Positions 43,375-54,409 are shown, counted from the first letter of the stretch. The stretch is DNA of 64,000 bases from Girardinichthys multiradiatus (GCF_021462225.1 NC_061812.1:52507848-52571847); one strand, 5' to 3'. Program-made: numbers and translations. Notes: generated by a model from the sequence alone, not told the origin.

Positions 43375-43837
43375 CATGAATAGGCTGTAACGACATAATC
43401 ATTTTACCAACAACATGATCAATAAATCAATAAAACTGAAAAACCTTTGAAAAGAAGGTTGTACGGATATAACCCTGAATTTGCCACATTGACCATGAGG
43501 AGGAATAACCTCAGCAACAGTTTGGTACTATTTCATAATTTGGTTTTACAGTATCCTTGCATCCTTATACACACGCAATAGTCTTGCACAATCAATGAAT
43601 TCCTGGAAAGGGTCAGAATGAAAGTGCCAAAGATATTTCCTTGACATCTACCTGTGAACACCACAGATATACCACAACTTTCAGTTGAAAACAAAATGCA
43701 TTCAACAAATTAAACTATATATGTGTGCGATTCTTATAACACGTAGTACTGTCCGTTTCCCACCCTTCAACCATTTAGAGTGGCCATTTAACAGTGAAGC
43801 ATCACACAATGTTACACCATCTAAGTCACAGGACTTG
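43375..43837. other. Unassigned DNA
   Basis: Nothing is recognised between the Tc1 end and ERV-B. Confidence 0.4.
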
Positions 43838-43842
43838 ATACC

Positions 43843-44374
43843 TGTTGGAATAATTGAATAAAGATTTGTCTTATAGTTTCTCCTATTTATTAACTTGACT
43901 ATTTGATTATATAACTTTTCATAATGTATGTGTGAGTAAAGGATTTGTGAGTTTTGTCTGCAGGTTAAGGTCACAAAGTGGAGCTGAGCTTGCGAGAGAA
44001 GAAGCAGTCCAGTTGAGGAGGTCATAAAGATGAAGGAGGTCATAAAGAGGGGCTGATTGCACTGAACAAGAGGCTAGAGTTGACCCTGCAAAGTTGGAGG
44101 AGACTGTGGGAAAGATGTTGTTTAAAGATAAAGGAGTTTATTACCTGTTTAATGATGCAGCTGTTGTTTTCCCATCCTTTAGAGATTAATGTTCATTGTA
44201 ACTAGGGACAATCCTAAATAAAAAGGGGGTTCGGAGAGATGTTGTTCAGAATGGTTGGGGACTTGTAACTGAACATATCTCTGATCGTTCTCCTCGTAAG
44301 AGTAAATAACTAATTCTTTGTCTCTCTTCTTTTTGTGATGTTAATAAATATTGTTAGGTTGGTTAAACCTGACA
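43843..44374 (+). repeat. ERV-B left LTR
   Basis: It starts TGTTGGAATAATTG and ends TTAAACCTGACA. A repeated AGGAGGTCATAAA-type motif lies at about 44017-44047. TAAATAAAAAGG near 44216 may be the TATA box or polyadenylation signal. The first 340 bp differ from the right LTR at about four positions. The last 190 bp differ at roughly a quarter of positions. Confidence 0.9.
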
Positions 44375-44378
44375 TTAA

Positions 44379-44402
44379 TTTGGTCCTTCGAGAGCCGGAT
44401 CC
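44379..44402 (+). promoter_or_regulatory. ERV-B primer binding site (tRNA uncertain)
   Basis: TGGTCCTTCGAG starts at 44381, six bases after the LTR. The first 12 bases match the complement of the tRNA-Tyr 3' end. The following AGCCGGATC fits only if two bases are treated as inserted, so the tRNA is not settled. Confidence 0.55.
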
Positions 44403-46290
44403 CAACTACGCCTGATGGTTCCAGCGGGTCGGTAGACTCCAGGAAAAGACCGTGCGCATGGCTGTCTTCATCAGGAAGACACACAGACCCATTCCGGGAC
44501 TGGATTTCGGCCCGCCCGCTGGAGTCTGATGGCTGACGGAACTCTGAGAGAGAGAGGAGAGGACAAAGTGGGTGAGTTGAATCTGGATTTAAAACAAAAG
44601 TGTGACGAATGACTGGGGGTCATTGCGTGAAGTAAACAAACCCTGTAAACCTAGGCACTAACAGGTAACAGCAGTGCGCCGGAGTTCTGCTTAAAAGTAT
44701 TAGTAAAAATACTGAAAATTCCGAGGTTATAGGGGACGACAGAGTCCTCTTAAGTATTAAGAAAGTAATACTAAAATTCCGTGTTTCCAGAACGGCGGAA
44801 TCTGCGTTTAAGTATTTTAAACAACAAAAAAAATACTAAGAAAAAATCCGCGTTTAAATGTGTGTATGTGAGAAATAAATGGAGGATTTAAACCACTAGG
44901 TTTTACCTCATACCAAAGCAGTAGGATTGTAAGTGACTAACTTTTGTGGAAGCAAAGGCAAGAATTCTCCACTCGAAAGAGTTGAAGTGAGAATTACCAC
45001 AAAAGGAGATTTTTCTGTCACCCTACTGAGCAGAATAATCCAGCATTTAGAATACCTTAGGTATTTATATGCTGGACCAAATTTAAATAAAAGAAATGGG
45101 AAAAGGGTGATTTAAATAAACTAAAAATGAATAATAATGTAAAGATTGGAAATTTATGGAAGCACAGGATCAAATTAAAATATGAAACTTAAAATATTTA
45201 GATAAATGGATAACCACATATCATTATGATGGTCGTTTAAACACTAAAAAAAATTAGGTGATCTATAGGATGCAATAATTAAAAGTACATTAAAAGTAAA
45301 CGTGATTTAAGAAAAATGGACAAAGCAGTAATGTAGATGAGGATGTAGATTATTGCTTAAAAGTAACTAAAAAGAGATAGATGTGATGCAGGAGATAAGA
45401 ATGGACGTTTTTGTGGAAAGCAGAAAAGGTCAGAGGGCTAAGAAGTAATTTTTGATAGACTTGCAAAGTAGAACAGCAGGACAGAAGAAAGGGAGTAAAA
45501 GAGTAGGTGGAAAGTTTTTGTTTTGTACCAAAGATCTGATGAGGTTTGACAGGATAAGATGGGCTAAAATGAGTCCCTTTGGTGAATAAATCCATCCCCA
45601 CCATGGCTGTACCTCATGTATGTTTTATTTGTGTTTATTTTTTATTATTATTGTTTTGAGATGCTGAAGGCTGTTGATACAGCGTGTCACGGAGGTTCAT
45701 GGCATGACATGGGTTTTTTCTGTGTAACCTCAGAAAATATTTTATTCTTTTTAATAGCCAGAGTGAAACAAAAAGAGGAATAACCTTTTGAAGAATATAG
45801 GATTAGACTGACAAAAGTGTTTAAAATACATAGTGGTCTTCAATAAGCAAGGAGCTTATTGACAGCAGTTAAAAAATGCACTACATGCTGGTTCCAGGGA
45901 TGCAACCTGGGTAAGGAGACATTTTATAGGGTTCCCCACAGCAAATCTAGAAGACTATGTAAATCATGCCCTCCATGCAGAAAAAGTTATGAAGGAAAAA
46001 TAAATAAATAAATAAATAAAAAGGCAACACCTTTTTTTCAGCAAGAAGAAGAATAATTTATTATTAAAACAACAATGGAAGAGAAAAATTTAGAGGCAGA
46101 GGACAAAAACCGCAGGGGTCAGAGAGGAGTGAGCAGGGGAGATTACAGACAATACAGGTGTTGATGTTAAAAGAAGAGTAGGACCACCTTATTACCACTA
46201 TTAACTGGATGTTCTGAATAAGCCACCCGTAGACATAGGGACAGCTTTATTAACAGAAGGAAGAAATGTCATTATTCAACTACAAGATCA
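44403..46290 (+). pseudogene. gag: ERV-B leader and decayed gag/protease region
   Basis: A donor-like GGTGAGT lies at 44571-44577. Little continuous coding is left. A basic Arg/Gly/Gln-rich stretch near 46075-46140 and Cys-rich short frames near 45875-45990 are what I would expect of a nucleocapsid, but the knuckle spacing is lost. Upstream of the 2H-like ORF a short D-I-G-T-A segment at about 46229-46243 could be a decayed protease D-T-G site. An (AAAT)n run at 45996-46020 interrupts it. The assignment is by position and composition. Confidence 0.5.
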
Positions 46291-46291
46291 G

Positions 46292-46528
46292 ATGACACCA
46301 GATGATCTACATATTACCATGTGGTATAAAAATACTCCTGGACCAGATAAAACTTATGAAGAAGCATTAACTAAAGTAACCCCTATAAAAGTCATGGTAA
46401 CTTATGTTTATACAGATAGGAAGAGTACGTCAGTTGCTGAAGTAGTGTTAGAGGAAGACACTAGGAAACTCTGCAACATGTGGTCACCTCCACACATATC
46501 TTTATTCAAGGATAAAGAACTCAAGTAG
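46292..46528 (+). pseudogene. ERV-B 2H-phosphoesterase-like segment of pol
   Basis: This 78-codon open stretch lies between the protease position and RT. Near its start it reads D-D-L-H-I-T-M-W (His codon 46310-46312), and near its end S-P-P-H-I-S-L-F-K (His codon 46493-46495), so the two His are 61 codons apart. Between them lie an acidic P-G-P-D-K-T-Y-E-E segment and alternating hydrophobic residues that fit beta strands. Paired H-x-T/S motifs are the catalytic signature of 2H phosphoesterases, which cleave 2',5'- or 2',3'-phosphodiesters. ERV-A has an equivalent pair at the equivalent place. The activity, if any, is unproven. The ORF stops just after the second motif. Confidence 0.5.
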
Positions 46529-46534
46529 CATGAT

Positions 46535-46999
46535 ATGGGGAGAATAGTGCAGAGGGGAAAATATGTCATAGACTGGTTTGTAACAATAATGAATACAGAA
46601 ATCAGTGCATCCACAGGATTAACTAGAAAATTACTATTCTGGAGAGTGACAGTGCAGGAAGGGATACATTTGCATACCAGACTACCTCAAGCCTACTGTG
46701 AAAGTCCAACTATATACTTTCAGGAAATGAGTGCAAGTATGGCCAAGTTTGACCCTCCAGGAGGTAGTCAGGTTTTACTATATGTTGATGATGTGCTACT
46801 AGCCTCTCCTGATGAGGAGATTTGTAAAAATGATACAATAGCATTATTAAAACATTTAACAGAAGAAGGACACAAAGTTAGTAAAAAGAAACTTCAGTTG
46901 TGTAAAAATGAGGTTAAATACTTAGGTCACAATCTTAGCGCAGGGGGACGCACAATTGTAGAAGAAAGAAAGACTGCAATATTACAATATAAGTTCTAA
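46535..46999 (+). pseudogene. pol: ERV-B reverse transcriptase fragment
   Basis: This 154-codon frame carries R-L-P-Q-A-Y, the catalytic Y-V-D-D at 46791-46802 with V-L-L-A-S-P after it, the palm segment G-H-K-V-S-K-K-K-L-Q-L, and Y-L-G-H-N-L. The RT fingers and a large part of the palm before L-P-Q are deleted: the text jumps from the post-2H segment to L-P-Q within about 50 codons. It is too short to be active. Confidence 0.85.
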
Positions 47000-47057
47000 A
47001 ACCAGTAACAAAAAAGCAAATGATGTCCTTCCTTGGACTAATTATTGTAGAAACTGG

Positions 47058-47384
47058 GTGCCAAATTATGCAGAAATAGTAGCCCCATTAAACAAATTAA
47101 TGTATGAGGAAGAGCTGAAAATGACGTCTGAACTGAAATGGAGTGAAGAAGCTGAAGAAGCATTTACCAACATAAAACAAGTTCTAGTTTCCAGTACTGA
47201 TTTAGCATTACCAGATTATAGTAAACCGTTTGTTCAGATGGTAGATTGTAAGATACATTTTATGACTTCAGTTCTGGTTCAACAACATGGAGATAAAATG
47301 AAAACAATAGCCTATTTCTTTTCAAAACTAGATAGTGTTGCGTGTGCGCAACCATATTATGTGAGAGCTGTAACTGCAGCCTAA
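47058..47384 (+). pseudogene. pol: ERV-B RT thumb/connection and RNase H start
   Basis: The frame of 108 codons contains A-P-L-N-K-L, L-K-W-S-E-E-A-E-E-A-F, L-A-L-P-D-Y-S-K-P-F and Y-F-F-S-K-L-D-S-V-A, the connection region between RT and RNase H. The RNase H acidic motifs themselves are not found in the 400 bp that follow, so that domain is largely deleted. Confidence 0.78.
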
Positions 47385-47779
47385 AATGACAGTTGCAGTG
47401 CTGCAATAGTGTTGTTTCACCTTTTAACATTAAGAGTTTCCCATGCAGTTTCAGCATTAATACTGCAGAATTAGGAAAAAAAAGAAGAAAGAAAAAATTA
47501 GAAGTGATTTGCAGGATCATGAAATAGTTTATGTGAATGATTTCTCTAAAAAGATGAGAGGGAGAAGACACAAACAGGATATGTATTGGTGACAATGGAT
47601 ATAGTGTTAGAAAAGATGCAACAACAAAGCTCACTACAGGAGAGAGAAATGTGGAAAAAAACATGGAGCTGCATTAAAAGATGAAAACTATATTTGACCA
47701 GATAATAAACCTGTCCTACCAAAGAACCTATAAAAGGAAGCAATATTTGAGCCATCGTGTTTCATAATGTCTCAACAGG

Positions 47780-48515
47780 GGGGAATAGTAGGACAGATAT
47801 ATTAATATTATATAACATATTGATTAAATTCTAAAAAATTCTTATTAAAACATTTTGTAAAACATGTTTAGCATGTGTAAAACATTATCCACAAGGGAAT
47901 TTAAGACAACGAAGGGGACAATTTTCAAAACTAAGATACCCTTTTCAAACAATTCATATGGATTTTATTGAGTTAAACCATAGTGAAGGGAAAAAAGTTC
48001 TGTTTAGTCATTATAGATGCATTTTCTAAATGGATAGAACTACTTCCAATTAAACATTACAAGCACCTCAGGGCTAACACCCTATGAAACGTTATTTGGA
48101 AGACCATACAGATTACCACAGTTCAAAAATAAGTGGGAGTTAGATGAAGAAGCTAACCTAGTTGATTATATGAGGAGTATGTTAGAAAAACAACAGAAAC
48201 AAAATCAAACTAATGAGGAATGTTCTATTTCCCAGCAGGAAAACCAACTAGTGAAACCAGGAGACTGGGTGTTAATAAGGAGTGTAAAGAAGAAGCATTG
48301 GTATTCACCTAAGTGGGAGGATCCATATTAGGTATTATTAACCACTGCAAGGGCAGTAAAATAGCTGAGAGATCGACCTGGATTCACCTTACACATTGTA
48401 AAAGATCATTTCGGTTGAAAGCTCCGTCAGGGGAAGTGATTTACAGCCTGATAATAGGGTGGACCCAGACATTTAGAGTCTGGAGAGACCCGAAAGTCAG
48501 TGAAGAAAATTAAGA
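47780..48515 (+). pseudogene. pol: ERV-B integrase remnant
   Basis: Around 47945-47975 one frame reads I-H-M-D-F-I-E-L, the region of the first catalytic Asp. Near 48060-48130 follows L-T-P-Y-E-T-L-F-G-R-P-Y-R-L-P, a hallmark of the retroviral integrase C-terminal half, then K-P-G-D-W-V-L-I-R-S. The stretch between them, which should hold the second Asp and the Glu, is deleted (junction near 48060). Several stops are present. Confidence 0.78.
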
Positions 48516-48539
48516 CACTGGAACCACTTAGAGGAGTCA

Positions 48540-49152
48540 AAATTTCAGCCAAAATGACTTTTAGATGGATGAGCAATGCTTTCCGATGCTGGGTGTTATA
48601 TATCTTTTTTCCTTATTTTTCTGGTATTTCTGGAAACCCGTCAAGATGAATTAGAATGTAACAACATCTGTTATGAGTTATATGAAACAAGTAGCGCTAA
48701 ATCAAGGTAGGTAAGATAACCTAACTATGTGCACTAAACAAACTTCTTATACTTATGGTATTCAAGTGTGCGTGAAATCTAAAACCATAGCTGTGGTGCT
48801 GATCCACTCATTAGCTTGACTAAACAAGGAAGGAAAGGACAGGATTATAGAAGGAGAGGGAGGTAATAAATTGGGAAATCTCATTGCAGTATGGTGTATT
48901 ACAATTGTAAAAGTAAATAAGTGTTTTAAACTAGTCTCTAGAGGAGACATTTGGTGGTGGTTGTTTGATTGATCACCTTCAAAAGTAACAGGACTGTGTG
49001 CTTAATTACTTTATGGTTATATCCTATGTTAGTAGATGAAGTAACAGATGGACTATTTAGTGTTAAATCCACATGTTTGGTGTGATAGGAAGTGCAGAGA
49101 AGCAGCTTGGCAGACTGAGGGAGACTCTACATACATAGATGCTATAGATAAA
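48540..49152 (+). pseudogene. env: ERV-B env, 5' part (decayed)
   Basis: It follows integrase and ends at the Tc1. A hydrophobic stretch near 48585-48635 could be a decayed signal peptide. The rest is short frames with Cys and Trp codons and many stops. It is assigned by position between integrase and the TM remnant. Confidence 0.5.
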
Positions 49153-50733
49153 TACAGGTCCTTCTCAAAACATTAGCATATTGTGATAAAGTTCATTATT
49201 TTCCATAATGTCATGATGAAAATTTAACATTCATATATTTTAGATTCATTGCACACTAACTGAAATATTTCAGGTCTTTTATTGTCTTAATACGGATGAT
49301 TTTGGCATACAGCTCATGAAAACCCAAAATTCCTATCTCACAAAATTAGCATATCATTAAAAGGGTCTCTAAACGAGTTATGAACCTAATCATCTGAATC
49401 AACGAGTTAACTCTAAACACCTGCAAAAGATTCCTGAGGCCTTTAAAACTCCCAGCCTGGTTCATCACTCAAAACCCCAATCATGGGTAAGACTGCCGAC
49501 CTGACTGCTGTCCAGAAGGCCACTATTGACACCCTCAAGCAAGAGGGTAAGACACAGAAAGACATTTCTGAACAAATAGGCTGTTCCCAGAGTGCTGTAT
49601 CAAGGCACCTCAGTGGGAAGTCTGTGGGAAGGAAAAAGTGTGGCAGAAAACGCTGCACAACGAGAAGAGGTGACCGGACCCTGAGGAAGATTGTGGAGAA
49701 GGGCCGATTCCAGACCTTGGGGGACCTGCGGAAGCAGTGGACTGAGTCTGAAGTAGAAACATCCAGAGCCACCGTGCACAGGCGTGTGCAGGAAATGGGC
49801 TACAGGTGCCGCATTCCCCAGGTCAAGCCACTTTTGAACCAGAAACAGCGGCAGAAGCGCCTGACCTGGGCTACAGAGAAGCAGCACTGGACTGTTGCTC
49901 AGTGGTCCAAAGTACTTTTTTCAGATGAAAGCAAATTCTGCATGTCATTCGGAAATCAAGGTGCCAGAGTCTGGAGGAAGACTGGGGAGAAGGAAATGCC
50001 AAAATGCCAGAAGTCCAGTGTCAAGTACCCACAGTCAGTGATGGTCTGGGGTGCCGTGTCAGCTGCTGGTGTTGGTCCACTGTGTTTTATCAAGGGCAGG
50101 GTCAATGCAGCTAGCTATCAGGAGATTTTGGAGCACTTCATGCTTCCATCTGCTGAAAAGCTTTATGGAGATGAAGATTTCATTTTTCAGCACGACCTGG
50201 CACCTGCTCACAGTGCCAAAACCACTGGTAAATGGTTTACTGACCATGGTATCACTGTGCTCAATTGGCCTGCCAACTCTCCTGACCTGAACCCCATAGA
50301 GAATCTGTGGGATATTGTGAAGAGAACGTTGAGAGACTCAAGACCCAACACTCTGGATGAGCTAAAGGCCGCTATCGAAGCATCCTGGGCCTCCATAAGA
50401 CCTCAGCAGTGCCACAGGCTGATTGCCTCCATGCCACGCCGCATTGAAGCAGTCATTTCTGCAAAAGGATTCCCGACCAAGTATTGAGTGCATAACTGTA
50501 CATGATTATTTGAAGGTTGACGTTTTTTGTATTGAAAATACTTTTCTTTTATTGGTCAGATGAAATATGCTAATTTTGTGAGATAGGAATTTTGGGTTTT
50601 CATGAGCTGTATGCCAAAATCATCCGTATTAAGACAATAAAAGACCTGAAATATTTCAGTTAGTGTGCAATGAATCTAAAATATATGAATGTTAAATTTT
50701 CATTATGACATTATGGAAAATAATGAACCTGTA
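49153..50733 (+). mobile_element. Tc1/mariner transposon, family 1, copy 3 (in ERV-B env)
   Basis: It is flanked by TA at 49153-49154 and 50732-50733. The left terminal repeat is complete. In the right one, about 33 bp are missing just before the terminal CCTG (the reading is AATGAA-CCTGTA at 50723-50733 where copy 2 has CTTTATCACA...GAAGGA in between), so the outer transposase-binding site is gone. The transposase ORF is intact. Confidence 0.93.
49483..50487 (+). CDS. Tc1-family transposase, intact, DD34E (copy 3)
   Basis: 334 residues from ATG at 49483 to TGA, with the same domain plan as the copy at 22312-23316: N-terminal helix-turn-helix, basic linker near residues 50-57, second helix-turn-helix, and catalytic D148, D238 and E273 with 34 residues between the last two. 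By eye only two residues differ between the two copies (Gly to Glu near residue 90 and Thr to Lys near residue 170). Because its own right end is damaged, it could at best supply transposase in trans. It interrupts env of ERV-B and is on the same strand. Confidence 0.93.
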   Translation: MGKTADLTAVQKATIDTLKQEGKTQKDISEQIGCSQSAVSRHLSGKSVGRKKCGRKRCTTRRGDRTLRKIVEKGRFQTLGDLRKQWTESEVETSRATVHRRVQEMGYRCRIPQVKPLLNQKQRQKRLTWATEKQHWTVAQWSKVLFSDESKFCMSFGNQGARVWRKTGEKEMPKCQKSSVKYPQSVMVWGAVSAAGVGPLCFIKGRVNAASYQEILEHFMLPSAEKLYGDEDFIFQHDLAPAHSAKTTGKWFTDHGITVLNWPANSPDLNPIENLWDIVKRTLRDSRPNTLDELKAAIEASWASIRPQQCHRLIASMPRRIEAVISAKGFPTKY

Positions 50734-51391
50734 TAAATTAACTGATCAAGTAGCTGCAGGATTTGAATCAAGTATCTGTTGGTGGTGTATGTTGAACAGA
50801 AACGTAGACAGCATCAATTATATTCATTACAATGTACAAAAACTAGGAAATTGGACACAAAGCGGGTTTGAACTGTCCATGACCAATTGGCTTCAACTTC
50901 CCTGATGTCATTCCAGAATAGAATTGCTTTGGACATGTTGTTAGCTGAAAAAGGAGGAGTTTGTGCCATTTTTGGAGAAAAATGTTGCACATTCATACCT
51001 AACAACACTGCTGCTGGCTGATGGCAGCCAAATGAAAGCCATAGAAGGTTTGAGATCTCTAAATGGCAAAATGAAAGAGCATTCTGGAGTAGACGCCTCG
51101 ATGTGGGACTCCTGGCTGGATATGTTTGGGAAGTATAAAATTTTAGTATCATCAGTAATAATTTCCTTTGCAGTGTTTGCTGCAATTTTGACATTGTGTG
51201 GATATTGTTGAATTCCCTGCCTTCGTTCTCTGTTTAACCGTCTCATTACCACAGCTATTTCTTCTATGGAAGACAGAGTTAGCCAACTCTATCCGTTATT
51301 TAAACATCAGGATGATGAAGATGACGAGGATGGGACTGACCACTTTTCTGACCTGTATGCAGATCCATTTCTATATGATTCTGTGATTTAA
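50734..51391 (+). pseudogene. env: ERV-B env, transmembrane-subunit remnant
   Basis: It follows the Tc1. It contains a C-x6-C-C motif at 50962-50988 downstream of an L-L-A-E-K-G-G segment. This is the disulfide motif of gamma/epsilon-type TM subunits, and it links to SU. A hydrophobic membrane anchor of about 22 residues is at about 51140-51205. An acidic cytoplasmic tail with Asp/Glu-rich text and Y-D-S-V-I ends at TAA (51389-51391). Frameshifts after the Cys motif and at the anchor break it. It would have mediated membrane fusion. No intact open frame remains. Confidence 0.78.
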
Positions 51392-51508
51392 ATGTCAGTA
51401 AGTACCTCTGAGTATAATTGTCTTTGTACTCATAAAAATAATCTTAAAGTTAAAAAATCTGACAGAAGTGGCTGTTAAGTGATATGAGAATATCGGCACA
51501 TATAAGAC

Positions 51509-51522
51509 AAACAGGGTGGAAA
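51509..51522 (+). promoter_or_regulatory. ERV-B polypurine tract
   Basis: A purine-rich AAACAGGGTGGAAA (with one C and one T) directly precedes the right LTR, the expected position for plus-strand priming. Confidence 0.6.
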
Positions 51523-52064
51523 TGTTGGAATAATTGAATAAAGATTTGTCTTATAGTTTCTCCTATTTATTAACTTGACTATTTGATTATATAACTTTTC
51601 ATAATGTATGTGTGAGTAAAGGATGTGTGAGTTTTGTCTGCAGGTTAAGGTCACAAAGTGGAGCTGAGCTTGCGAGAGAAGAAGCAGTCCAGTTGAGGAG
51701 GTCATAAAAATGAAGGAGGTCATAAAGAGGGGCTGATTGCACTGAACAAGAGGCTAGAGTTGACCCTACAAAGTTGGAGGAGACTGTGGGAAAGATGTTG
51801 TTTAAAGATAAAGGAGTTTATGACCTGTTTAATGATGCAGCTGTTGTTTTCCCATCCTTTAGAGAACAATGTTTTTGTAAACTAGGGACCCCCGAAAGAC
51901 AATAAAAAGAGGAGGCGGACAGATGCTGTTCAGAGCGGTGCGAGATCTGTAACTGAGCATATCTTGACCGTTTCTCCTCGCAAAGCGAGTAAAAGGAACT
52001 AATACTTTGTCTCTCTTTTCTTTTTGTGTTGTTATAAGTATTGTTAGGTTGGTTAAACCTGACA
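51523..52064 (+). repeat. ERV-B right LTR
   Basis: 542 bp, starting TGTTGGAATAATTG and ending AAACCTGACA. It is nearly identical to the left LTR up to about 51863 and strongly diverged after that, with several indels. ATACC follows as the target duplication. Confidence 0.9.
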
Positions 52065-52069
52065 ATACC

Positions 52070-54223
52070 CCACAAAATGTTGTTCAGGTTTGGATACATG
52101 TAAAAGAAACTTTGGAGGTAATTAAATATTCATGGTAAAAAAATGGTGGGGGTAGGTAGCCATTGTGCATCGCATCAATTAGGGCACATCACTCGGTGCC
52201 TTTAATATGAAGTGTGCCCAGACAACACAGATTCAAAAAGGATTGTTGGGCACCATGCCTTGTAGTGTTGGCTGGCAGCAAGATGCTGTTGGTGTGGAAA
52301 AACAATGGAAAATGGAAAAATAAGAGCATACTTTTTGACGTGTCTGACACCGCCGATGAGTGTTGCCCTTTAGTAAGTGATATTTTTTAAACTCTGGTAG
52401 TATCATTATAGGTCTGCTCTCAAAATAATGGTTGTTCTGGATGAGACACTGTGGATGCAGCTGTCAAAATATATTGTTTTGTTATGGTAGATTTATGCAT
52501 TGCTAAATTTTTGTGGCACTGTTTGCACTGGGCCCATAGACTGCTAACCCATCTGTGTGTATGAATGGGTGAATGAGACTGTACTGAAAAAACTCTACAA
52601 GTGGTTACTACGACTAAGAAAGTGTCAAACAAGTCCTGGGCTGTGCAAGACTTGGCCTTGCTTTTGTAAAATGGTGTCATCTCGCAACATGTTGTAAGTA
52701 GTCTAAAATCTGTGTCCAAAGACCAGAAGCGGATGTCATGGAACTGTAATCTTTGGCACACAATACAAAAATCCTCCCTTTGTGTTGGTGATTGGAACCT
52801 TCACAATGTATGGAGACTCTCATTTATCCATTGGTTCCAACACTAGGCCACTGTGACACCATGTGCTCCATATGCTAGATAAACAGATGATGCAAACACC
52901 TTTCAACCCTCAATGTGACCCCTATCAACCTTCATTAAGTCAAACCTAGCTATGACAATTAGCTAAGATGCATATTGTTCATTAGAAAATTGTCATTTGT
53001 AAACTGAAATCCTGCTGAACTTTGAAACCTAACCATAAAAAGTATGATTTAATTGCTGTAAAATGTGGAAATGCTTTCTAGGACGTCAACATTTTACTTT
53101 ACTTTAGCATTGCAATCCAACTTGTTTCTTTTCTAATAAACAAGTTAGCTTTAAAATTCATAGGTCATTTTTAAAAACTAAAACAATACTTAGGAAAAAT
53201 TCAGCTAATGAAATTCCTTGAGAAAACGCTCTGAGGCCTTGTGGCTAGGTGTAGGCTTGTTGGACTCTGGTATTGTGATAATAATGCTCAGGTATAAAAA
53301 TGTCAGGCAGTCTGAACAAGAGTGGGAGAAAGAGGTGGGAGGTGAACAAATTCTCAAAAATTGGCTCCTATTCAGGACCCAGAATCTATGTTGATGACAG
53401 CCAGTCAGCCCTACAGGGCCAGCAAGTAGAACAGCCAACATTTAATGCAACTTTCTCAGCGACTCTTTCTTTCTCTCAGTCTCCAATGATTTTTTTCTCC
53501 AGAGTTTGCTTGCTGGTACACCATCATGGCATGTTCCCGCAGTCAGGCCTGTTGCAAATCTCTCTCCCAACTTCCTGTGTCCCGGCCCAGTCGTGGTGAT
53601 ACGACAGTGACACAGGCCCATTCACAGAGGGATACCTGACACTGAGCTGCAGCTCTCACATACGGATTAAGGCTGGCATTCCTCCATCAGAGCCCTCTAT
53701 TCTCTCACTCATGCTTCTGTGTCCTTCATTCAACCCGACTGTTACCTTTGTTCTGATTGATTTTCACTGGTACTGTGCATAGAAAGTTTGAAGATAAAAA
53801 TATCAGCTAATTTCTCCAATATAATTTCTTAAACTGCTTTCAGGATTGAATAAGCACATTAAAGGCATAGTGGGCACTTTTCAAACAAGTCTGTTAAAGG
53901 TTTATAAGCAGTTAATATTCTACCTGCAGTAGATAACTCTATTGGCATCTCCATTTAGTGTAAATCCAGATTAGTTGGTCTAAAAGACTAAGTCCAAGAA
54001 AGGCCAAGCACAAAGTGGACCACCACTGTTTAAAAACAGCTCCAAGAACAAAAATGTCATAGCAGTAAAACCAAAGCTTGATTTCATGAACAACTGTTTT
54101 CACATTTGCACTGATGGGTCAGTTACACAGGAGCAGGTGATTATTTGGACAGGAAATGGAAGTGGAAGCTTTGCTCCACCAATTATTTTGCTGTTTGAAA
54201 CAGGAGCTGAAAATAAAATGCAA
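52070..54223. other. Unassigned DNA
   Basis: No gene is recognised. A TGTGTATGAATGGGTGAATGAGAC segment near 52553-52580 resembles the tail of a common fish repeat, but it is too short to classify. Confidence 0.4.
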
Positions 54224-54409
54224 TGTGTGTTGGGACCACAGCCACGAGTTACAACATTAAAGGCCAGTAAGAACTTTTTTGGAACTTTCAAAATAAATCG
54301 CATTAACCTACTTCCAGCTCAGCCAGGAACAGGAACAAGAGGAGAATAACAGCGGACATCCCATGACATCAATGTTTGAATAAAAACCCCGCATCTGCAT
54401 TTGACTGTA

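Larger units (their letters stand above)
43838..52069 (+). mobile_element. ERV-B: full-length endogenous retrovirus with Tc1 in env
   Basis: The provirus is 43843-52064 with the 5-bp target duplication ATACC at 43838-43842 and 52065-52069. The direct LTRs are 532 and 542 bp. Order on the + strand: LTR, primer binding site, decayed gag, 2H-like ORF, RT with Y-V-D-D, RNase H connection, decayed integrase, env (with a Tc1 at 49153-50733), polypurine tract, LTR. The plus strand is very A-rich. All genes carry stops, frameshifts and deletions. The TM-type Cys motif and RT style suggest a gamma/epsilon-like class I element, different from ERV-A. Confidence 0.88.

Noticed and set aside
46000..46020. 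Poly(AAAT) as a SINE/LINE tail
   Set aside because: No LINE or SINE body precedes it and it lies within decayed ERV-B gag. A simple microsatellite is enough.
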